A stretch of 64,000 nt of DNA, taken from positions 40,386 to 104,385 of the forward strand of contig WNNJ02001998.1 in the NCBI GenBank assembly GCA_012934845.2. Direction: 5' to 3'. Source of the DNA: Pomphorhynchus laevis (Eukaryota > Acanthocephala > Palaeacanthocephala > Echinorhynchida > Pomphorhynchidae). Shown in pieces: positions 9,055-17,365 of the stretch (its first letter is position 1; each line of letters opens with the position of its first letter). A program made the position numbers and the translations under genes. The notes beneath the pieces were generated by a model. That model searched no databases, had not been told where the DNA came from, and was given only the letters and a program-made list of their open reading frames with translations.

Positions 9055-9071
9055 AATAATATTTATTATTA

Positions 9072-9639
9072 TTTTTGAATCACTAACTTTATTACTAAAT
9101 AAATATGTTTACTTTAAAGAAGATAACTGACTCAATAAAGTATGACAAATTTGGCTAGATACTTTTGCTTTTTCAAAACATTTGTTTAAAATGTAAAATC
9201 AAGCAAAATATAAAATTCAAATAAAGTTTTTCCTAAGCACTGATCCAGAATTAAGGTAAGAATTAAGAAAGGATTAAAATCAACCATTGCATTTGGTAAT
9301 ATACTATCGAACGATTACTGGAAACAAATTATACAATGTAATCCAAGCTTAGAAGAATAACAGCTCCACAATAAAAGCATCAAAGTTGAAATTGCATTCA
9401 TGAATTCAATTTATTGAATTCACGAACAGCCGTACGATACATTTTGTTATTGTTAACCGAAACACATTCTACTTTTCAGAATATCTCCAAGCTTATGACC
9501 ATTCGAATTTTCTACTGCCTTTATAATATTACTGAATTAAATACTTAAATAAAAATATATTTCAGATCAAATCGAAACAGTTACTTATTTTAAATACAAA
9601 TATTAAAATTTTTCATACAAAGGTATGAACAATGTCAAT
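9072..9639. other. AT-rich intergenic or intronic DNA
   Basis: About 570 bp of AT-rich sequence with no ORF of note, no recognisable repeat and no convincing splice-bounded exon on either strand. Confidence 0.5.
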
Positions 9640-11110
9640 AGGTGGATGTTGATGTGTGGGAGAGTGTGAAAGAGTTTTAAATAGTGTGATAATTGAATTA
9701 ATTATTGATGGACAAAAAATAGTGTTTGAAGGATGGAAAGGAAAAGTTGTCTAATGGTAAGAAGTAAGTTTATTCCAAAGAAGATGAGCGACAATAAAAA
9801 TGGATTCCATAGTTTGAGCACAATAATGAAACACAAAGAAGAGAGCCACATTAGCGAAGATTTATAGAGGTTAGACGGGATTCGGTAAGTGAAGAAAAAT
9901 GCAGATAAGAAGGCGAGTTTGAAAAAGGAGATTGTAAGACCGGGTTTTGTCGTGAACGAATGAATCGAGAGAAAGTTGTCGAAATGAAATCCCACGAAAA
10001 TGAGATGATCAACAATAAGAAGAACGCTCGAATTAATAAATACTGAGGGAGGAGAGGCAAAAAGGAAAGAAGGGATAATCTATAAGATGTTAGACTTGAA
10101 ATGGTTAAGATACAAACGAAGCGAGGAAATATTCTTGAAGATGGATAGAAGACAATTAGTAGAAGAGGCGAATAGAACATCGAAGAGATGATCAGGAGAA
10201 TGTGAGTCAAGTATCATCAGCATATTACATGGTGCGGACATTATGGTCACATGTAATGCTGGAGAGATAACAAAGAAGAAGAGAGAAAAGAATTCGTTCG
10301 AGCGCAAAGCCATGAAGAACGCCACATGAGAGAAGGGTAGAGAAAACGCATTGGAGTAGACATTGAAAGATAGTTCGGAGAGAAAGAGGGTAACCAGGAT
10401 ACTGTAGCAGAAGAAAATCGATGGTTGTGACGAAGGGGATTAAAGAGGATGGAATTGTCAACAATGTCAAACGCTGAATAAAAATCGAGGGAAATTACGA
10501 CACTACATAGTTTCTTATCAATAGGAAGAAGAAAGTCAGAGAGAACTTTGTGGCAGGCTAACTTAGTAGAGTGGTGAGATCGAAAGCATATTGGATAGAA
10601 TGATGGAATTTAGACGAAGAGAGATCAATGCTAACCTAGTTCAACACAAGACGTACAAGTTTAGAGAAAGTTGGAAGGTAAGATATAGGATGAAATGAGG
10701 AAGCATCAATGAATCAAGGAAGGGCTTCTTGATGAGTTGTTAAACTATTGTAAATTTTCATGCAGGAACGAAAGAGGCACTACGAATGAAAGTGTTAAAC
10801 ATTAGGTTAGAAAGGAGCAAGTTAAATGATCAAAAATTTTAGTATATAAGTATGAAGAAAATCAACAGATGTTTTGCTAGGTAACGATAAAAGCACACGA
10901 AAAACATCGTCGACAGATACAGGAATATAATGAGAGTTCGGGTAGACAAAAATCTAGCAATAAAAACAAGATAGGAGAAAAATACGAGAGAATATGACAA
11001 GTTTCAATTCAACTTTATTCGTGATGGAGCGGATGTTTATGAGGCCCATATGGTATGAAGAGATAGTTAGAGAAAAATACGAGGATGGTAAGTGGTCTTT
11101 ATCGAATTTT
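9640..11110 (-). mobile_element. LINE-A4 relic
   Basis: An old minus-strand copy distantly related to LINE-A1. Pieces recognisable in several frames include MGFHFDNFLSIHSF (compare GFHFDNRLSLKPF of A1), a palm segment near 10180-10330 and an endonuclease-side piece near 11000-11110 (HMGLINIRSITNKVEL). Much of the endonuclease region is missing. Many stops and frame changes show a long-dead copy. It lies upstream of LINE-B1 in opposite orientation. Confidence 0.65.
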
Positions 11111-11159
11111 GGGTAGGTAAAATTATAACATTGATGTATCGAAATGAGGGTGATCAACT

Positions 11160-11589
11160 GATCTAAAATTTATTGCTTATGCATCGCGCTGTTATTTTTA
11201 TCATTTCAAATCAATTGATCAAAACAGCTAACTTCGTCTACGTATTTTATATCATGTATTTTATAATATTTTATATTATATTATTTTATATTTATGATTT
11301 TTATATTTAAATAGTTAATTTTAAATAAAATTCATAAACATATAAGTAACATATAATCCAAGGATAAAGTTTTATATTATTTTATTGAAAATATGAAGTC
11401 CGCTGATATTGTACTTGTGATACAATATATATACAACATATATATACAACATCATTTTTTTCATTTTTTTACTGATTTATACAAATTACAGAATCGCTAT
11501 CTTTAGGTCTTTTAAGCATACAATAAATAAGATACAATTGATAAGCAAGACGAGTGTAAACAGCTGTGTATAATTAAATACAATCATAT
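11160..11589. other. AT-rich DNA upstream of LINE-B1
   Basis: About 430 bp of AT-rich sequence including short near-repeats (for example TATATACAACAT around 11425-11450). No gene or element is recognised. The 5' end of LINE-B1 lies somewhere between here and 11735. Confidence 0.4.
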
Positions 11590-11734
11590 ATTACAATCAA
11601 CGTTGCAATTTTATCCTGAAAGCAAAGTGTACTATTTTTACAAAGGACTGTGAAATTTCCTGTTTATATATAATAAAGAGACTAAATATAACAAGAGACT
11701 TTACTCTGATAAAGTCTGAATATACATACATATA

Positions 11735-12730
11735 ATGGTCAAACATAGGAAGACTACAAAGCGAGGTGATGCTGCCAAGTTCGTGGATTATCAGGTTCGG
11801 TGTTCAAGTGAAGATTGTCATGTGTGGACAAGTGTTTCAGTTCCCGGGGAAAAGAAAACAGCACTGTCTAATGCATCTTTCTACTGCGGGTACTGCTGCG
11901 CATCTTTGATAAATGATTTGAAGACGGAATCTACCCCCTTGGTTGTCGGTCAGTCGAGTTGTAATTCTCTTGGACCCATATCAGCTCCACCAATTCCAAA
12001 AAGCATAAGTGCCGGTCAAAGTAAGGAAGTTCTTATTTCCAAATCTACTAAGAATGTTGAAAATTCCAGTCATAGTGATGGAAGCTATTCTAACTCTATA
12101 TATCCCTCCTCAAGTCTTAACTCTATATATCCCTCCTCAAGTTTTGCAAATAATCCAATGAATATAGATTTAACTGTAGAGGGTGATACTGTATCCATGG
12201 ATGTTCCAGTGCATTTACCTGATGTTACTAATGATGAAAATACATATTGTCAGGTTTTGAATCATGGTCACATGTCTGATAATGGGACTGTCAAAAAGAA
12301 GGAACAAGCGTCAACGATAAGTCAACATATACTATCCGCAGTGTCACGTGACAGTCTCGAATTGCAAATTGGTAATAATAGGAAACACACCGCTGATCGA
12401 TGTAGATCTGTTATTCTGGCCAATGTAAGAGAATCTTTATTTGAGAACGCACAAGTACGTCTTAACGAGGACGTCCAGAGTGTGAGATTTATATTGACGC
12501 AGGTACTTGGTTCTTGCAATGTGGATATTGTCAAACGTGTTAAACTCGTTGCATTATTTCGACTGGGTAAGCGTGATACACTTAGTAATAGGCCGCGTTT
12601 ACTCAAGGCCGTATTTAGAGAGCAGTCACATGCTGAGTTAATTCTTCGGAATTCATATCGTTTAAAAGGATCCCATGTTAGTCTCTTAAAAGATCTTGAG
12701 GCTCTTCAAAGGGAGAAATTGTCTCAATAA
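11735..12730 (+). CDS. LINE-B1 ORF1, truncated by insertion
   Basis: This 331-aa ORF1 protein is probably the nucleic-acid-binding chaperone of the element. A zinc module C23-x4-C28-x22-C51-x2-C54 (CSSEDCHVW, then YCGYC) is followed by a Ser-rich linker with a small NSIYPSSS duplication (12092-12141). An RRM-like C-terminal domain follows (residues about 215-325: RSVILANVRESL, ALFRLGKR, RLLKAVFREQSHAE). The stop at 12730 lies at the LINE-A1 junction. The remaining C-terminal codons (ELASRVALGESNLCVQNFQV) are found beyond the insertion at about 17200-17365. The LINE-B2 ORF1 at 35973-37209 has the same order of domains. Confidence 0.8.
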   Translation: MVKHRKTTKRGDAAKFVDYQVRCSSEDCHVWTSVSVPGEKKTALSNASFYCGYCCASLINDLKTESTPLVVGQSSCNSLGPISAPPIPKSISAGQSKEVLISKSTKNVENSSHSDGSYSNSIYPSSSLNSIYPSSSFANNPMNIDLTVEGDTVSMDVPVHLPDVTNDENTYCQVLNHGHMSDNGTVKKKEQASTISQHILSAVSRDSLELQIGNNRKHTADRCRSVILANVRESLFENAQVRLNEDVQSVRFILTQVLGSCNVDIVKRVKLVALFRLGKRDTLSNRPRLLKAVFREQSHAELILRNSYRLKGSHVSLLKDLEALQREKLSQ

Positions 12731-12771
12731 TAATACAAATTAATAATACAAATTTATTTAATGTGGCAAAT

Positions 12772-12788
12772 GCGTACAAGCTGTACGC
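12772..12788 (-). promoter_or_regulatory. LINE-A 3' terminal hairpin (A1 version)
   Basis: Stem GCGTAC / GTACGC with a 5-nt loop, in the 3' tail just before GCATTTGCCAC. Other copies have GCGTGC / GCACGC at the same place: 24915-24930, 49242-49258, 57280-57295 and 60238-60254. The A1 stem carries paired changes that keep pairing, consistent with an RNA structure recognised by the RT during target-primed reverse transcription (inference). Confidence 0.7.
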
Positions 12789-12817
12789 TTACAAGTCCAC
12801 AAATAAAAATGAGAAAG

Positions 12818-15728
12818 TCAAGCAGTTAAATTGTTCAGATGGGATCGGATTTGTCGTTTGAAGCACTGCAGGGAAGTTGATTGGCGTATATGAATGGGCA
12901 GATGATTCCACGATAGAGGAGCAGCCACCAGGAAGGAGCGGAGTCCAAAGGAGGTAGAGTAGTTTGGGACATGTAAAAGAAGGGAATTACAGGAACGCAA
13001 GGAACAGTAAACAGGACGAGAATTGTCAAGAAAAGGAAGGTTGAGAAATGAAGGGGTATGAGAATTTACAAGGCGGAAAGCAACGATAAGAAGACGAATT
13101 TGAACACGACAATAAATTGTAGGCAAATCGAGAGAAGCAAGATGGTAGGATGTGTGATCAAAACGACGAAGACGGAGGAGAATTCGGACAGCTGCGTTGA
13201 CGATGCGTTGTAGGGGAAGAAGAGTGGATTTAGGTGAGTTGGAAAATAGACTAAGACAATAATCGAGTCTAGAAAAAAGGAGAGATGATATGAGAGTCAT
13301 ACAAGAAGGGAAATCGATCAATCTACGAACTTGACGGAGGTTGCGGAGTATCAAGGTAGATGAGCGTACTTTATCTCTAACGAAAGGTTTAAGTGAAAGT
13401 CGGTTGTCAAAATGGAAGCCTAGGAAAACGAGATTATCAACGATAGGAAGAATTGTAGAATTTAATGATACGGAGGGAGGTTCGAAGCCGAGGCGTCGAG
13501 GTAGGATCCACATAATTTTGGATTTATCAGGATTCAGAGAAAGGCGAAGGGAAGAAAGATGATTGGAAATTGAGACAAGACAGTCGGAAGCAGAAACACT
13601 AAGATCGCGAATACGATAAACAGGTGCATGAGCATAGATGAGAATGTCATCAGCATATTGCATAACATGGAAGTTAAATTTATGAGAAATCGAAGACAAA
13701 TCACCAAGAAGAAGAGAGAAAAGTATAGGGCCTAATACGGAGCCTTGCGGAACACCGGACGGAATGGACGAAGGATGGGAAAGAGAAGAGTTAGAATATA
13801 CGCGAAATGTACGGTTTGATAGATAGGAAGAAAACCATGATACAGTTGGTAAAGAGAAGCCATAATCATGACGAAGGCGATGGAGAAGAATCGAGTGATC
13901 GACGATGTCAAAAGCAGACGATAGATCAAGAGAAACTATGACACTACATAATTTATGATCGCGCGATATGAGTAAGTCGTTATAAACTTTAAGACATGCA
14001 ATTTCGGTAGAGTAATTAGAGCGAAAAGCGGCTTGGAAGGGAGGAAATAAGTTAGAGGAATAGAGATATGTATTAACTTGCTTAAGAACGAGACGCTCAA
14101 GGAGTTTAGAGAGGGTTGGGAGAAGTGAGATTGGACGGTACGAAGATGGTAGTGAAGAGTCGAGAGATTGCTTTTTGATGATAGGACGAACAGTGGCGCA
14201 TTTCCAGATGGAAGGAAATGTACAGCTACGGATGGACGAGTTGAACAATGTGGTTAGGAAGGGTAAGATAAAAGTGCAGATATTTTTAAGTAAGTGAGTG
14301 GGAATTGGGTCAGAAGGAGAGGTTTTATTAGGTAATGACAGCAGAACCGAAGAAACTTCATCAGACGAAACGGGAAGAAGGTGGAATAGTTCTGGGAGGG
14401 AAGTATTTAAAGATAAGAGTGGGTACAAGGGGGCTATGGGTAGTAGGGAAAGTAAATTAGATAGCTTAGTTTGTAGATAAGAAGAAAATTCATCAGGATT
14501 TATATTACAAGGGGTAGATGATCGTGAAAGAATTGAGTTTAAGATTTTCCAATGAGATTTAGAGTTGGAAGATGACTCGAGTTGATTTCGCCAAAAGAGA
14601 GTACGTTTAGTACGTATAAGAATGAGATGTGAACGGCGTTGAGAAAAGTAGGAATCACGAAGATTTGGAGGGAGTGAGTTGGGTGAACGTTTAAGAAAGC
14701 GTTTATACATACGAAAAGAGTGACGGAGTCGACGCTTAGAAAGACTACAGTCAGAATCGAACCAGGGAGCATGGCGCAAGCGCTGGGAACGTCGAAGTCG
14801 ACTAGGTAGAAGGTTATTGAGGATCGACGTAAGTTCAGAATCAAACAGAATGCAGAGATCATCGGGAGAGAGATAGTTAAGAGGAAGTGAAAAGAGTGAA
14901 GAATTGAGTAAGGCTGTGCAGAGAATAGGGATATCGAGAAGCTTCCAGGGTCGACTTGGTGTAGATAATGGTAAAGGCGGAGAAGGAGGATGGGGACGAG
15001 TAAGAGTAAGAGTGACAAGGAAATGATCGGACAAACCAGGATCAGTAATTGACAAGGAGGTATAGTCATTGAAGCAGTTAGGAACAGCAATGATGTCGAG
15101 AGCACCGCCGAGAATATGAGTTGGGCTTGTTGAAAGTAATTTATAGTTAAAATCAGAAAAAAGATTAGTTAAAGTGATAGAGTCAGAGTCAGACGGGCGA
15201 TCAAGACGAATGTTAAAGTCACCGAGAACAAAAGAAGGAGTATAAGACAATGAACAGTGAGACATTAGATCTGCAAGGTCGTTAAAGAAGATACGTGATG
15301 GGGCAACTGAACCTGGACGGTATACAATCACAAGTTCCAGAGGGAAAGGCGTTGATAATCTGCATATGAGTAATTCGAACGAGGTGTAACGGATGTTAAC
15401 GTTGATTTTACGTAAAGACATTGGGTGACGAGCAATGGCAACAATACCGCCATGGTTAGACGCAGTAGATGTATGAGATGTAATTTGACGAGCTGATTCA
15501 ACTAGAGAACAAACCAGAGCGACATAGACGACGAATAGCAAGATCGTTGGAGTCAGTGTGCCAGGATTCGGTAATGCAGAGAATATCGATAGATAATTGA
15601 TCGAAGATATCGAGAAGCATATCAGCTTTATGAAGAATGGAGCGAGTATTGAATAGACTAAGACGAAAAGTATGCTTAGGAGCGAGATCGACTAGCGAAG
15701 AAGACAAGGGGGAGAGATGGGACGCCAT
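12818..15728 (-). CDS. LINE-A1 ORF2: APE endonuclease and RT, one frameshift
   Basis: The ORF2 protein of about 970 codons supplies nicking and reverse transcription. The frame opens at 15728 (MASHLS), overlapping ORF1 by 37 nt. Endonuclease motifs are LFNTRSI, ITESWH, LGDFNIRLDR and DPGLSDHF. RT motifs are SSYRPISLLPTLSKLLERL, VSLDLSSAFDIVDHS, SGVPQGSVLGP and MQYADDILIYAHAP. The C-terminus ends in the family's typical SLDLPTIYCRVQIRLL and SWNHLPIHIRQS blocks. One extra T near 15515 shifts the frame after about residue 71, compared with the intact A2 ORF2. The rest is open for 907 codons. It is a recently inactivated LINE. Confidence 0.85.
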
Positions 15729-17017
15729 CGAATTTTTGGCCTTGTGTGAAGAACGTGAAAATTTCCGTTGATTTTACGTATAGATAAGGATGACTCGCCG
15801 TTTGTTTCACGTCGATGTTTTTCAATGCGAGCTAAATTGAGCTGGGCAATATCAGAAGGGGAGCGGTCAGGAAAGATACGGCAAGTAGATGAAGTGGTAA
15901 GAAGTTTAAAACGTTGGGAGAGTACCGAAGAGGCATGTGAACTATGTCGGAAAACGATTTTTAAGAGTGGAGGACTGAGATGATTTGATTTAGTGGATTT
16001 GTTTAAACGAATAAAGGATACAGGAGCGATATTATTGAAGAGTGATGGGTTATCATCAGGAAGAATGGTTGCTAGGATAGACCTGAAAGCAGATACATCA
16101 TCATCGAGGCGAGATTGTGGAGAAGCAGATTCGGAAAGCTTTAAGTTTGATATGATTATACAGCGATCGCGCGAAGGAAAACGATTTCGTGGAAGTGGTG
16201 GACGGACAGAGCTGGTTGGAGTCGAGGTAGATGAGCAGATAGAAGTGGAAATGACAGGGGTGCTTGATAAAGAATTAATATTGGTTGGAGCAAGTGTGAC
16301 AGGAGCGGGGTGTTGAATCGGTTGATCAGAGATGTGACTGGATATGATTTTAAATGAAGGATGTAACTTATTGGGAAGTGTTACGTGGGAGGTAGAGTAA
16401 GGAGAATTAAAATAGGTTGGGGCATGAGTGACAGGAATGGAGTGTTGAATTAGTTGATCGGAAATGTTACTGGAAATGATTTTGATGGAAGGGTGTAAAT
16501 TATTGAGAGGTGATACAGGGGGGGTCGAGTAAGGAGTTCGTGAGGAGAATAAAGAAGTTTGAGATTTATTTAGATTGGGGGAGGAATAGGAAAGAGGAGG
16601 TACGAGATGAAAAGCTTTGCCGTTAGCATTGTTAGAATGAGAAAGATTAATGGAAGTTTGGTACGTAGTTGAACGAGGAGTGTGTGAGAGAGTAGGTTCA
16701 ATAATGGGATTATATGATGCGAAGTCAGGTGTTGATGCGAGGGAAACATCTAAAACAGCATTGGTCTGAGTGGTAGTGTGTGATACAGGAGTAGATGAGC
16801 AGGATAACTGTAGTAGTCGTACTGATGTACAAAAACCGCAAGTGAAATGTTTAAGTTTATACACTGAGTGGTCGGATATTTTAACACGAACAAGTGTCCA
16901 TACATCGCAATCTTTGGAATCGCATCCAACTTCAAAGCTGGTATAACCATCATTGCATTTAGATGTGGAAGATTGTTGATCAGGAACAGGGATCTGAGAT
17001 CGCGCTTTTTTAGGCAT
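15692..17017 (-). CDS. LINE-A1 ORF1 protein
   Basis: An intact 441-aa ORF1 protein. The zinc module C32-x4-C37-x22-C60-x2-C63 (CDSKDCDVW, then FTCGFC) is followed by a Ser/Thr/Pro-rich middle. Two copies of a 44-residue-period repeat lie there (about residues 174-204 and 218-248, both with LHPS-x-KIISS). The C-terminal RRM-like domain is about residues 285-430 (RDRCIIISNL, PVSFIRLNK, PPLLKIVFRHSSHAS, RPKIRW). The last 37 nt overlap ORF2 in another frame. The start at 17017 follows a short leader and the repeat array. The role is inferred from family position: RNA binding and chaperone activity. Confidence 0.85.
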   Translation of the reverse strand: MPKKARSQIPVPDQQSSTSKCNDGYTSFEVGCDSKDCDVWTLVRVKISDHSVYKLKHFTCGFCTSVRLLQLSCSSTPVSHTTTQTNAVLDVSLASTPDFASYNPIIEPTLSHTPRSTTYQTSINLSHSNNANGKAFHLVPPLSYSSPNLNKSQTSLFSSRTPYSTPPVSPLNNLHPSIKIISSNISDQLIQHSIPVTHAPTYFNSPYSTSHVTLPNKLHPSFKIISSHISDQPIQHPAPVTLAPTNINSLSSTPVISTSICSSTSTPTSSVRPPLPRNRFPSRDRCIIISNLKLSESASPQSRLDDDVSAFRSILATILPDDNPSLFNNIAPVSFIRLNKSTKSNHLSPPLLKIVFRHSSHASSVLSQRFKLLTTSSTCRIFPDRSPSDIAQLNLARIEKHRRETNGESSLSIRKINGNFHVLHTRPKIRWRPISPPCLLR

Positions 17018-17062
17018 GACCTTTTATCGATAGATTGAGCTCAATCCGCGAGCGTAGCGAGC

Positions 17063-17162
17063 GGAACTGACAGGAATAATCTGGAACTGACAGGAATAAT
17101 CTGGAACTGACAGGAATAATCTGGAACTGACAGGAATAATCTGGAACTGACAGGAATAATCT
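17063..17162 (-). repeat. Five 20-bp tandem repeats in the LINE-A1 5'UTR
   Basis: Five perfect copies of GGAACTGACAGGAATAATCT lie just upstream of LINE-A1 ORF1 (element on minus strand). The conserved core, on the element strand CCTGTCAGTTCC, continues into GCTCGC and is also present once in the LINE-A2 leader at about 20360. Tandem 5' monomers are known as promoter units in some LINEs. A promoter role here is inference. Confidence 0.85.
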
Positions 17163-17197
17163 GGAATGTATGTTATTTTATCTCAAACTTTTTTTTA

Positions 17198-17365
17198 AGC
17201 TGAGAAAGAACTTGCATCTCGTGTTGCACTTGGTGAGAGCAATCTATGTGTGCAAAATTTTCAAGTAGTGAGGCGACGCATTCGAATCAGTTGGTCCCCA
17301 TTAGATGTATCGCCTCTCATGAATGTGGAGGGTTTTGGCAAGGTCTTACAGCATATAAGTGCCTA
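17198..17365 (+). pseudogene. LINE-B1 ORF1, 3' remainder
   Basis: Beyond the LINE-A1 insertion the plus strand encodes AEKELASRVALGESNLCVQN, which matches the C-terminal part of LINE-B2 ORF1 (LQNGESNLCIRNFRVVR). This is the piece of LINE-B1 ORF1 cut off by the insertion. It ends with a TAG near 17365 and so overlaps the start of ORF2 by about 120 nt. Confidence 0.75.

Larger units (their letters stand above)
12748..17190 (-). mobile_element. LINE-A1, near full length, inserted in LINE-B1
   Basis: An APE-type LINE of about 4.4 kb with 5' tandem repeats (17063-17162), ORF1 (15692-17017), ORF2 (12818-15728) and a 3' hairpin (12772-12788). It interrupts ORF1 of LINE-B1. ORF1 is intact and ORF2 carries one single-base frameshift, so the copy is recent but not autonomous as it stands. 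Related copies are at 37745-39145, 49220-51795 with 55887-56180, and 60086-60285. Confidence 0.85.

Noticed and set aside
13341-16316. Several plus-strand open frames such as 13341-13562 and 15993-16316
   Set aside because: They lie opposite LINE-A1 ORF1 and ORF2 and translate the antisense strand of conserved RT and ORF1 codons.
17063-17162. Regular 20-bp units resembling a CRISPR array
   Set aside because: The units are contiguous with no unique spacers, and they lie in the 5'UTR of a LINE; this is a tandem repeat.
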